NCBI GenBank assembly: GCA_039934875.1
Contig: JBDTLH010000019.1
Coordinates: forward strand, 1-8,464
From: JBDTLH01 sp039934875
GTDB lineage: Bacteria; Acidobacteriota; Terriglobia; Terriglobales; Acidobacteriaceae
Direction: 5' to 3'
Length of the DNA stretch: 8,464 bases
A program made the position numbers and the translations under genes. Position 1 is the stretch's first letter, and every line of letters starts with the position of its first letter. Below, one piece after another: positions 1 through 7,411 of this stretch. Under the pieces are notes generated by a model. That model ran no database searches, was not told where the DNA came from, and was given only the letters and a program-made list of their open reading frames with translations.

Positions 1-894
1 ACAATCGTCGGGCAGCCTCCGCCACCCAAAAACGCGGAGATGCTGGCGGAAGATCGCTATGTAACCCCGGGTTATTTCAAGGCCCTCGGGATTGATCTTG
101 TGCGTGGGCGTATGCTCGATCCCAAGCTCGACTCTGCAACTTCCCAAAAGGTAGTTGTCGTGAATGAAGCGTTCGTCAAGAAATTCCTTCCGGTCGGTCT
201 CGATCCGGTCGGACAATATATCAATCTCGATCCCGACAAGGTCTTGATTGTGGGCTTGGTCCGCTCAGTTCGCCAGGATATCTACCGGCCGCCGGTCGCC
301 GAGATGGATTTCCCTCTCGCCCAAACATCGCTGAAGGACCAGAACACATACCTCTCCAGCATGCAATTGGTGGTGCGCACCGATGCTGATCCTGATTCGA
401 TTGTTCCCAGCCTGCGCACGGCGATCCACGACGTCGATCCCAGTCTCCCCTTCCGCAAACCGGAGACGATGACCGAGGTCATCAGCGATGTTTTGATCTT
501 CGAGCGGCTGGAGAACTGGCTCTTCGGATCATTCGCCGTGTTGGCGATTCTGCTCGCGCTGGTTGGTCTCTACGGACTCATCAGCCACGAAGTCGAGCTC
601 TCGACCCGCGATCTGGGAGTGAAGATGGCGCTCGGAGCGACGCGCATGCAAGTGCTATTGAGCGTCTATCGCCGCGTCGGCGCCATGCTCCTCGGCGGCA
701 TCCTCGCGGGGACGATTGCAACCTTTGCCGTGCAGAAGATATTAAAGTCAGTCGTCGAAATTCACGCGGGCAAAGATATCTCGATTGTGGCGGGACTCGC
801 CGTCGCGCTGGTGGTGGCGGGGCTGCTCGCCGCGCTGCTGCCTGCTCAACGCGCGGCATCCATCGATCCCATGCAGGCGTTGCGCTATGAATAG
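1..894 (+). CDS. FtsX/MacB-type ABC transporter permease, C-terminal part (5' end outside window)
   Basis: This is the end of an inner-membrane permease of the MacB/FtsX superfamily, which typically works in export or mechanotransmission rather than import. The frame is open from base 1, so the ATG at 40 is internal and the true start lies upstream. The visible part begins in a MacB-type periplasmic core domain ('VTPGYFKALGI', then 'VVVVNEAFVKKF' and 'DPVG'). It then has three hydrophobic segments at about 511-585, 676-744 and 775-855. The conserved FtsX-domain text after the first of these ('VGLYGLISHEVELSTRDLG', 'ALGATR') and the ending 'IDPMQALRYE' are diagnostic of the family. The same blocks recur in the next gene, so the two are tandem paralogues. 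Its TAG stop overlaps the next start by 8 bp, which suggests translational coupling. Whether the missing part makes it a full duplicated (ADOP) permease or a single-unit one cannot be seen. The family call is firm; the substrate is unknown. Confidence 0.9.
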   Translation, partial: TIVGQPPPPKNAEMLAEDRYVTPGYFKALGIDLVRGRMLDPKLDSATSQKVVVVNEAFVKKFLPVGLDPVGQYINLDPDKVLIVGLVRSVRQDIYRPPVAEMDFPLAQTSLKDQNTYLSSMQLVVRTDADPDSIVPSLRTAIHDVDPSLPFRKPETMTEVISDVLIFERLENWLFGSFAVLAILLALVGLYGLISHEVELSTRDLGVKMALGATRMQVLLSVYRRVGAMLLGGILAGTIATFAVQKILKSVVEIHAGKDISIVAGLAVALVVAGLLAALLPAQRAASIDPMQALRYE

Positions 895-3331
895 AATTTC
901 GCAAGATCTCCGCTATGCGCTGCGGCAACTGCGCAAAAGTCCCGGCTTCGCAGCGGCTGTGGTCCTCACCCTCGCGCTCAGCATCGGCGCGAACACCGCG
1001 ATCTTCAGCGTGGTCAACGCGCTGCTGCTGCGTCCGCTGCCCTATTCTCATCCCGAACGAATCGGTACGGTCATGATGCGCATTACGGGCATTGGCGACC
1101 CGGAAGAGCACACCAGGATCGATGGCGAGAGCTGGGAGCAACTGCGCGACAACGTGCCTGCAGTGCAGGCTGCGGTCTCTAGCCGGGGAACCGACGGGGT
1201 GAACCTGCAATTTGGGAGCAGTGTCCAGTATGTCCACCACCAAAGGGTGTCGGCGCACTACTTTGATGTGCTGGGCATTCATCCCGCGCTGGGACGCAAT
1301 TTCAGCGAGGAAGAAGACCGTGCCGGCGGAGCAAACGCGGTCATCCTGAGCTATGGCCTGTGGAGGAACACCTTCCACTCCGATCCGCATATATTGGGGC
1401 AGGCCATCTTGCTCAAAGGCGAACCCTATACGGTCGTCGGCGTGCTGCCGTCTGGAGTGAAGCCGCCTACTGCCGCCGACCTCTGGATACCGATCCGCCC
1501 CAGCCGCACTGGAGAAGGCGGAGGAACCAATTACGACGCGATCGTGCGCCTGCGTGATGGCGCTACCTGGCAGCAGGCCAACGCACAACTCAGCAGCATT
1601 CGTATTTCGGACTTCACTTCTCTCGAGAAACGCTATCCTGGCGCGCACGCCTATTTCTATTCCCTCCCTCTGCAGCAGGGGCTGGCTCGCGAATACCGTA
1701 CTCCTTCGCTGGTGCTGCTGCTGGCGACCGGCTTCATCCTGCTCATCGCCTGCGCCAATCTTGCGGGGCTCACGCTGGTGCGGGTCTCTCGCCGCGGCTC
1801 CGAAATTGCTCTGCGGCTGGCGCTGGGCGCGACCCGCGCGGACATCCTGCGCCAACTGTGGATAGAGAATTTGTTGCTCGCCCTGCTTGGCGCACTCGCC
1901 GGACTCGCGGTCGGCAGTCTTGCGCTGCGCTCTCTGATGGCCCTCGTTCCACCCGGATTTTTGCCGGTCAGCGGATTGGGGATGGATGGGCGGGTGCTGG
2001 CATTCGCCTTCGCCGCCGCCCTCTTCACCAGCATTTTGTTTGGCATGTTGCCCGCGCTTCAGGCCCGCCGTGTCAACTTGCAAAGCGCGATTTCCGCCGG
2101 GGGCAGCCGCTCGGTCGCGCGCGGCAGCGGCGCTCGCACCCGAAGCGCCCTGATCGCCGGTGAAGTCGCCCTCACCGTTTTGCTGCTCTCCGCTGCTGGA
2201 CTGCTGGTGCGCACGCTAATTTATTTCGAGACGCTGCCGCCCGGCTTCGATCCCAACCATGTAATGACCGCAAAGCTTTCTCTGGATGATGCGCGCTATC
2301 ACGACCCAGCAGTATTTCAGAAGCTGCTTATACAAAGCGTTGCCGCGATGCGCAGGATCCCCGGCGTCGAATCGGCCGCGGTCGGACTCAGCCTGCCCTA
2401 TGAGCGCGGCCTCAACGACGATATAAAAGTCTTGGACGGCGCTCACGCGGGCTACGACAATGCAGCCGGAGTCGTCTATGTCACACCGGACTATTTCGCG
2501 GCGCTCAGAATTCCCGTGCTCGCGGGCCGCGCTTTCACCGATGGCGATACCTCCGCCAGCCAGTGCGTGGCAATGGTAAACCAAGCCTTCGCGCGCAAGT
2601 TTATTCAGCAGACCGACCCTATTGGACGTCACCTGCAAAGCGGTTCCAGAGCTTGTGAGATCATCGGCCTCGCCTCCGACGTCGCCAAAACTCCGGGACT
2701 GATCGGAGATGCGCCTCTCACCCATGAACCCTCCATATACGTTCCCGCGACGCAAGTCAGCAAGGGATTGTTGAGCGTGGCGCACATCTGGTTTCAGCCC
2801 AGTTGGATCGTGCGCACCTCGGGCCCGGTGGCCGGCATCACCCGGCAGATGCAGCAGGCACTGGCCTCCGTCGATCCGAACCTGCCCTTCTCCGGCTTCT
2901 ATGCGATGAAGGATATCCTCGCCGAAGCGCTGCTCTATCAGAGGATCGAAGTGGACCTGCTGGTCGCGATGGCCGCGCTGGCGCTGCTGCTCTCGATCGT
3001 CGGCATCTATGGTCTGGTTTCGAACCTGGTGGTGCAGCGCACTCGCGAGATCGGCATTCGCATTGCACTCGGCTCTTCGTTCAGAGAGGCGATGATCGAG
3101 ATCGGACGCTCCGGAGCCATCGCCACCGCCATCGGCATCGCCGCCGGATTGGCGCTGTCTCTCATTGCGCTTCGCGTGATGCGCAGCGTCATTTATGGCG
3201 TTCGCACATACGATCCTGCGACGCTCGCGGGAGTCACCCTGCTGCTTGCCGCAGTGGCTTTAACCGCATCTCTGCTCCCCACCCTAAGGATCATGCGAAT
3301 CGACCCCTCTTCAACCCTGCGCGAGGAATAA
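887..3331 (+). CDS. Duplicated FtsX/MacB-type permease, ADOP family
   Basis: This is a complete 814-residue inner-membrane permease with internal duplication. The start chosen is the ATG at 887, because 'MNRISQDLRYALRQLRKSP' is the typical N-terminus of ADOP proteins; an ATG at 785 would add 34 out-of-character residues lying inside the upstream gene. TM1 is at about 20-45 ('LSIGANTAIFSVVNALLLRP'), followed by a MacB-type periplasmic domain to about 270. A first FtsX domain follows with TMs near 272-293, 328-350 and 370-392 ('GSEIALRLALGATRADILRQ'). The second unit starts with a TM at about 420-444, then a second periplasmic domain ('VTPDYFAALRIPVLAGRAF') to about 685. A second FtsX domain has TMs near 688-712, 742-764 and 777-800 ('QRTREIGIRIALGSS', ending 'IDPSSTLREE'). 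Eight TMs in a 4+4 layout match the family. It has no ATPase domain; the ATPase gene begins 12 bp downstream. The substrate is unknown. Confidence 0.93.
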   Translation: MNRISQDLRYALRQLRKSPGFAAAVVLTLALSIGANTAIFSVVNALLLRPLPYSHPERIGTVMMRITGIGDPEEHTRIDGESWEQLRDNVPAVQAAVSSRGTDGVNLQFGSSVQYVHHQRVSAHYFDVLGIHPALGRNFSEEEDRAGGANAVILSYGLWRNTFHSDPHILGQAILLKGEPYTVVGVLPSGVKPPTAADLWIPIRPSRTGEGGGTNYDAIVRLRDGATWQQANAQLSSIRISDFTSLEKRYPGAHAYFYSLPLQQGLAREYRTPSLVLLLATGFILLIACANLAGLTLVRVSRRGSEIALRLALGATRADILRQLWIENLLLALLGALAGLAVGSLALRSLMALVPPGFLPVSGLGMDGRVLAFAFAAALFTSILFGMLPALQARRVNLQSAISAGGSRSVARGSGARTRSALIAGEVALTVLLLSAAGLLVRTLIYFETLPPGFDPNHVMTAKLSLDDARYHDPAVFQKLLIQSVAAMRRIPGVESAAVGLSLPYERGLNDDIKVLDGAHAGYDNAAGVVYVTPDYFAALRIPVLAGRAFTDGDTSASQCVAMVNQAFARKFIQQTDPIGRHLQSGSRACEIIGLASDVAKTPGLIGDAPLTHEPSIYVPATQVSKGLLSVAHIWFQPSWIVRTSGPVAGITRQMQQALASVDPNLPFSGFYAMKDILAEALLYQRIEVDLLVAMAALALLLSIVGIYGLVSNLVVQRTREIGIRIALGSSFREAMIEIGRSGAIATAIGIAAGLALSLIALRVMRSVIYGVRTYDPATLAGVTLLLAAVALTASLLPTLRIMRIDPSSTLREE

Positions 3332-3343
3332 CACTCGGACTTT

Positions 3344-4045
3344 ATGATCAAACTACGCAATCTGGAACGAAGCTATAAGACCGCCGCGGGACAGACGTGG
3401 GTCCTGCGCCGCATCAACCTCGACATCAAACAGGGCGAATTTCTCACCCTGATGGGGCCTTCGGGCGCGGGAAAATCTTCTCTGCTGAACATACTCGCAT
3501 TGCTCGATGATGAGTGGCGCGGCGAATACTGGTTCCGTGAACAGCCGGTGCACGAACTCAAGCGCAAGCAGCGCGGAGACCTGGCGCGCCGCAACACCGG
3601 CATGGTCTTCCAGAGCTACCACCTGATTGAAGACCTCACCGTCGCCGAGAACATCGACCTGCCGCTCTCATACAAAGACATCCCGCGTCTTGAACGCCAG
3701 AGCATGGTCGCCGACGTGCTCGACCGATTCCAGATCGTCGCCAAAAAAGATCTCTATCCCAACCAGCTCTCCGGAGGACAACAGCAACTGGTCGGCATCG
3801 CGCGCGCCATCATTCACAAGCCGCCGCTGCTGCTGGCAGATGAGCCGACCGGCAATCTCCACTCCGGGCAGGCGAAGGAGATCATGCAGTTGTTCCGCGA
3901 GCTAAACGACGAAGGCGTCACCATCGTGCAGGTGACCCACTCCGAGGCCAACGCCGAGTATGGCTCCCGCACCATTCAACTGCGCGACGGCTGGATCGTC
4001 AGCGACAGCAAAAATCCCATCCTCCATGAGGCCGCCCGACAGTGA
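3344..4045 (+). CDS. ABC transporter ATP-binding protein, LolD/MacB-type
   Basis: This 233-residue cytoplasmic ATPase should energise the neighbouring FtsX-type permeases. Visible motifs in order are Walker A 'GPSGAGKSS' (38-46), Q-loop 'MVFQSYHL' (Q90), signature 'LSGGQQQL' (142-149), Walker B 'LLLADE' (162-167, catalytic E167), and switch His in 'QVTHSE' (H199). Length and 'DEPTGNL' fit the LolD/MacB/FtsE branch that serves FtsX-domain permeases. Two positions depart from the usual consensus. The residue after LSGGQQQ is Leu149 rather than Arg, and the D-loop reads 'GNLHS' with His173 in place of the usual Asp. From memory, related acidobacterial ATPases share these changes, so they may mark a subfamily rather than damage. 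A weak Shine-Dalgarno (GAGGAA at 3323-3328, rather far from the start) lies in the preceding gene's end. The TGA stop overlaps the next gene's GTG start as GTGA. Confidence 0.95.
   Translation: MIKLRNLERSYKTAAGQTWVLRRINLDIKQGEFLTLMGPSGAGKSSLLNILALLDDEWRGEYWFREQPVHELKRKQRGDLARRNTGMVFQSYHLIEDLTVAENIDLPLSYKDIPRLERQSMVADVLDRFQIVAKKDLYPNQLSGGQQQLVGIARAIIHKPPLLLADEPTGNLHSGQAKEIMQLFRELNDEGVTIVQVTHSEANAEYGSRTIQLRDGWIVSDSKNPILHEAARQ
4028..4031 (+). promoter_or_regulatory. Shine-Dalgarno supporting the GTG start at 4042
   Basis: GAGG lies inside the end of the ATPase gene, 10 bases before the GTG at 4042. An in-frame TGA at 4027-4029 blocks any earlier start in that frame. GTG 4042 is the first usable start and the only one that leaves a complete signal peptide; the next ATG in frame (codon 17) falls within its hydrophobic core. 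Confidence 0.5.
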
Positions 4046-5997
4046 ACGACCGTTTAAGACAGACATCGGCATTGCTTGCCCTGCTTGCGATGTTGGCCAC
4101 CACACTGACCGCGCAGGAAGCGACGCCCAATGCGCCGCAACCCGCGGCCCAGACTACTCCGCAGGCATTTCAGATCCAGACGCCGTTCCGGTTGCAGATG
4201 CCGAAATCGTATTCTCCGATAGCGCCTTATACGCCCAGCACGGTGCCGGAGCCGGCGCTGGTGAACTCGGCGCGGCTTAACCAGCTTATTCGCGGCGGCA
4301 AGCTCTACCTTTCTCTGAAAGACTCGATCAATCTGGCGCTGGAGAACAGCCTCGATCTCATGATCGCGCGCTACAATCTGCCCATTGCCGATACCGATAT
4401 CCTGCGCACCCAGGCTGGGGGCACCTTTCGCGGAGTCAATACCGGCCTGGTGCAAGGCACCCTGGGCGGCGGCGTCGGGGGATACGGAACGGGCGCTCCC
4501 GGCGCGGGCGCCGGCGGCACCAGCAGCGGCGCCGGTGGAGCCGGCGGCGGAGCGGGCGGACTGGTCCAATCCACCCTCGGCGCCGGCACGCTGGTCTCCT
4601 CCTACGATCCGCAGATCACCGGTAATCTCGGTTTCGAGCGTCAGACGCTGCCACTCTCCAACCTGCAACTCTATGGAGTACCCACGCTGCAGACGAACAC
4701 CGGAAACGTGACTCTGGGATACTCGCAAGCATTTCCCACCGGCACCACCATATCCGCGAAATTTGACAACAATCGCCAGACCCTGAACAGCCCATTCAGC
4801 ACTCTTTCTCCGGTCCTGAACTCGCAATTTGCTTTCAATTTCCGCCAGCCATTGCTGGCGGGGTTCGGCTTCGGACCCAACCTGCGCTACCTGCGCATCG
4901 CAAGGAACAACAAAAAGATCTCCGACATCGCCTTCAAAGACCAGGTGATCGCCACCGTCACGCAGATTGAAAATATCTACTGGGACCTGGTCAGCGCGTA
5001 TGAACAGGCGCAGGTGAACGAGCAATCTCTGGCCTTCGCGCAGCAATCATTCGAGAACGCCAAGAAACAGCTACAACTCGAAGCCATTCCCGCTATGGAT
5101 GTATTGAAAGCGGAGGCCGAGGTCTCAAAGCGCGATCAAGACCTGACCGTCGCCAAGACCAATCTGCAACTGCAGGAATCGCTGATGAAGAACGCGATCA
5201 CCAAAACACTCGATGATCCCACGCTCGAAGAGATGCCGGTCGTCCCCACCGACCAGATACAGAACATGGGCCCGCAAGCGAATACGCCCATTCTCGACCT
5301 TATCAACGCGGCGCTGAGCGACCGCCCCGAGTTATCGGAATCCGCGGTGGATCTCACCAACCGCCAAATCAGCCGCAAGGCGGCCAAGAACGCGCTGCTG
5401 CCCACCATAGATTTGATCGGTACCTACATCGGCACCGGCCTGGCGGGTCCGCTCAATCCCATATCCGTCATCCCCGGGCCCTCGCTCGTGCCTGGCGATT
5501 TCGGCGGCGCGTTCAACAACGCGTTCAACAACTCATCGCCGGATTACTTTGTTGGCCTCAGTCTTAACATTCCGTTGCGTAATCGTGTCGCCAAGGCCGA
5601 CCAGTTCCGCTCCGAGCTCGAGTACCGCCAGGCTGAGGTGCGCTTGCAAGAGCTTAAGAAGCAGATCCGCATCGAAGTACGCAACGCGCAATATGCCTTG
5701 CAGCAGAGCCGCGCGCGGGTGGACGCCGCCGGCAAGGCCCGCGACCTCGCCTCCCGCACCTTCGACATTACCAAGAAGGAGCAGCAACTCGGCGCGGGGT
5801 CGAGCTTTCAGACGCTCGGCGCGCAGCGCGATCTCGCTGTCGCCGAACTCGATCTGGTAAACGCCATGACCATCTTCCAAAAGGCAAAAGTGGAGCTCGC
5901 GCGCGCCACTGGCAAGACCCTGGAAGATAATGACATACTCATTCAGGATGCAATCAATGGTACCGTCAGCGCTCGAAACGCGGCCCCCAACCCCTAA
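4042..5997 (+). CDS. TolC-family outer-membrane efflux protein
   Basis: This 651-residue protein is expected to form a trimeric outer-membrane channel with a periplasmic alpha-barrel, the exit duct of the export system. It starts with GTG in a GTGA overlap with the ATPase gene. Residues 1-24 form a Sec signal peptide (two Arg, then a Leu/Ala-rich core) with likely cleavage between A24 and Q25; there is no lipobox Cys. Two OEP repeats are recognisable. The first begins near residue 92 ('LSLKDSINLALENSLDLMIARYN') and includes beta-strand-like text around 205-270 with 'FRQPLLAGFGFG' (about 265-276), followed by long Gln/Ala/Glu-rich helices. The second runs from about 415 ('ALSDRPELSESAVDLTNRQI') to about 630 and includes 'SPDYFVGLSLNIPLRNR'. 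It is longer than E. coli TolC (493 residues), partly because of a Gly/Ala-rich stretch at 142-173. The substrate is unknown; the family call is secure. Confidence 0.93.
   Translation: MNDRLRQTSALLALLAMLATTLTAQEATPNAPQPAAQTTPQAFQIQTPFRLQMPKSYSPIAPYTPSTVPEPALVNSARLNQLIRGGKLYLSLKDSINLALENSLDLMIARYNLPIADTDILRTQAGGTFRGVNTGLVQGTLGGGVGGYGTGAPGAGAGGTSSGAGGAGGGAGGLVQSTLGAGTLVSSYDPQITGNLGFERQTLPLSNLQLYGVPTLQTNTGNVTLGYSQAFPTGTTISAKFDNNRQTLNSPFSTLSPVLNSQFAFNFRQPLLAGFGFGPNLRYLRIARNNKKISDIAFKDQVIATVTQIENIYWDLVSAYEQAQVNEQSLAFAQQSFENAKKQLQLEAIPAMDVLKAEAEVSKRDQDLTVAKTNLQLQESLMKNAITKTLDDPTLEEMPVVPTDQIQNMGPQANTPILDLINAALSDRPELSESAVDLTNRQISRKAAKNALLPTIDLIGTYIGTGLAGPLNPISVIPGPSLVPGDFGGAFNNAFNNSSPDYFVGLSLNIPLRNRVAKADQFRSELEYRQAEVRLQELKKQIRIEVRNAQYALQQSRARVDAAGKARDLASRTFDITKKEQQLGAGSSFQTLGAQRDLAVAELDLVNAMTIFQKAKVELARATGKTLEDNDILIQDAINGTVSARNAAPNP
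4444..4587 (+). repeat. Imperfect direct repeat flanking a Gly/Ala-rich coding stretch
   Basis: Within the outer-membrane protein gene, 30 bases at 4444-4473 recur at 4558-4587 with 24 of 30 identical. They encode 'GLVQGTLGGG' and 'GLVQSTLGAG', 38 codons apart. Between them the protein is nearly all Gly and Ala with a few Thr, Ser and Pro, encoded by GGC/GCC-type codons. The frame is kept throughout. It looks like an expanded low-complexity linker near the first OEP repeat rather than a mobile insertion. Confidence 0.7.
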
Positions 5998-6008
5998 AGG
6001 CCAGCGAC

Positions 6009-6012
6009 AGGA
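6009..6012 (+). promoter_or_regulatory. Shine-Dalgarno supporting the regulator start at 6017
   Basis: AGGA sits four bases before the ATG at 6017 in the 19-bp gap after the outer-membrane protein gene. In-frame ATGs further upstream (5930, 5948, 5957) lie inside that gene and would add residues with no relation to a receiver domain. This favours 6017, although the spacing is slightly short. Confidence 0.45.
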
Positions 6013-6016
6013 CGAA

Positions 6017-7411
6017 ATGCAGAGCCAGCAAAAGAGCCCCGGCCGCGCGAACAAGCCCCGCAGGCCGCGGGTCTTGGCCGCCGATGACCAGCAGGACATC
6101 CTCGACGCAATCGAATTGCTGTTGCGCTCGCAGGGCTATGACGTGGACAGCGTGCGCTCTCCGCTGCTGGTGCGCGAGGCCCTTGCCAACAACACCTACG
6201 ATGCCGCCATGATCGACCTGAATTACACTCGCGACACCACTTCTGGAAGCGAGGGCCTGGACCTGCTCTCCGAGATCGTCGCCATCGACAGCAATCTTCC
6301 CGTGATCGTTATGACCGCCTGGGGAAACGTGCAACTCGCAGTGGAAGCGATGCGCCGCGGCGCACGCGACTTCATCCAGAAGCCGTGGGACAACGAGCGC
6401 TTGCTCTCCATCGTGCGGGTGCAAATCGAACTTTACTCTGCATTGCAGCAGGCGCAACGCCTTGAAGCCGAGAACCTGCTGCTGCGCGCCGACAACCGGC
6501 CAGAATTCATCGCCACATCTCCCGCCATGCACTCAGTGCTTGAAACCATCACCCGCGTCAGCCCATCGGATGCCAATGTGCTGATCACGGGAGAGCACGG
6601 CACCGGGAAAGAGGTGGTCGCGCAGACCATCCACGCGCTCTCCGCCCGCGCCTCTCGCTCGCTGGTCGCAGTCAATACCGGAGCGCTCTCTGAAGGCGTC
6701 TTCGAGAGCGAACTCTTCGGCCACGTGAAGGGAGCTTACACCGACGCCAAGACGGACCGCATCGGGCGCTTCGAACTGGCCCACGGCGGCACCATCTTTC
6801 TCGATGAGATCGGCAACGTCCCCGTGCGCCAGCAGGCGAAGTTGCTGCGCGTATTAGAGTCCGGAGAAATCGAGCGCGTCGGCTCCTCCCGCATGCGTCA
6901 GGTGGATGTGCGCGTTGTCTCCGCCACCAACATCAATCTCCGTGCGGCCTGCGCCGCGGGACAGTTTCGCGAAGACCTGCTCTTCCGGCTTAACACCGTC
7001 GAAGTGGACTTGCCTCCACTGCGCGAGCGCAAGGAAGACATTCCCGTCCTTGCCGGTCATTTTTTGTCGCGCTACGCCACGCGCTATCGCCGCCAGATCC
7101 GCGGCATCGAACCCGCCGCCATGCAGATGCTGCTGCAATATGCTTGGCCGGGCAATGTCCGCGAACTGGAACACACCCTGGAGCGCGCAGTGCTGATGTG
7201 CCGGGCCTCGGAAATCCAGCCCTCGGACCTTGGTCTGAACCCGCAGCGCGCGCCATCACAAAATATGGAAGAGATGGGCCTGGAAGCGGTTGAAACCATT
7301 CTTATCCGCAAGACCTTGCAGCGCTTTCAAGGGAACGTGAGCCAAACCGCCGAAGCCCTCGGACTCAGCCGCGGCGCGCTCTATCGCCGCATGGAAAAGT
7401 ATGGCCTCTAG
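6017..7411 (+). CDS. Sigma-54-dependent response regulator, NtrC family
   Basis: This 464-residue cytoplasmic activator has three domains. The receiver (about 17-130) shows the acidic pair D23/D24, phospho-acceptor D67, T100 and K122 ('FIQKPW'), so it should be phosphorylatable. The loop after D67 ('DLNYTRDTTSGSEGLDLL') is about five residues longer than in NtrC. The AAA+ domain (about 163-400) has Walker A 'GEHGTGKE' (192-199), Walker B 'TIFLDE' (D263/E264), sensor I 'ATN' (303-305), the arginine-bearing 'FREDLLFRLN' (317-326) and sensor II 'WPGNVREL' (377-384). The sigma-54 contact loop reads GAYTDA (239-244) instead of GAFTGA. The C-terminus (about 424-464) is a Fis-type helix-turn-helix ('NVSQTAEALGLSRGALYRRM'). 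Its stop overlaps the kinase start by 11 bp, which makes the kinase its likely partner. It probably activates this transport operon from an upstream sigma-54 promoter that is not visible here. The start choice is less certain than the identity. Confidence 0.94.
   Translation: MQSQQKSPGRANKPRRPRVLAADDQQDILDAIELLLRSQGYDVDSVRSPLLVREALANNTYDAAMIDLNYTRDTTSGSEGLDLLSEIVAIDSNLPVIVMTAWGNVQLAVEAMRRGARDFIQKPWDNERLLSIVRVQIELYSALQQAQRLEAENLLLRADNRPEFIATSPAMHSVLETITRVSPSDANVLITGEHGTGKEVVAQTIHALSARASRSLVAVNTGALSEGVFESELFGHVKGAYTDAKTDRIGRFELAHGGTIFLDEIGNVPVRQQAKLLRVLESGEIERVGSSRMRQVDVRVVSATNINLRAACAAGQFREDLLFRLNTVEVDLPPLRERKEDIPVLAGHFLSRYATRYRRQIRGIEPAAMQMLLQYAWPGNVRELEHTLERAVLMCRASEIQPSDLGLNPQRAPSQNMEEMGLEAVETILIRKTLQRFQGNVSQTAEALGLSRGALYRRMEKYGL

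Noticed and set aside
785..886. Upstream ATG adding 34 residues to the duplicated permease
   Set aside because: The extra residues are Arg/Trp/Cys-rich and lie inside the preceding gene. The ATG at 887 gives the standard ADOP N-terminus.
581..2083. 500-residue open frame on the minus strand, opposite the permeases
   Set aside because: It is very rich in Arg, Gln, Ala and Gly, has no recognisable domain, and lies opposite strongly recognisable permease coding sequence. It is a typical shadow of GC-rich codons.
2945..2990. Chance -24/-12-like spacing of GG and GC
   Set aside because: It lacks the TTGC core, lies in the middle of permease coding sequence, and GG-N10-GC is common in GC-rich DNA.
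4054..5046. 330-residue open frame on the minus strand opposite the TolC-like gene
   Set aside because: It has low-complexity Arg/Gln/Gly composition and no motifs, and the plus strand encodes a clear signal peptide and OEP domain there.
5930..6016. Upstream ATG for the response regulator
   Set aside because: It would overlap the outer-membrane protein gene by 68 bases and add a tail unlike a receiver. The ATG at 6017 has a nearby AGGA.
5533..6099. 188-residue minus-strand frame spanning the gap before the regulator
   Set aside because: It crosses two well-supported plus-strand genes and shows no family features.
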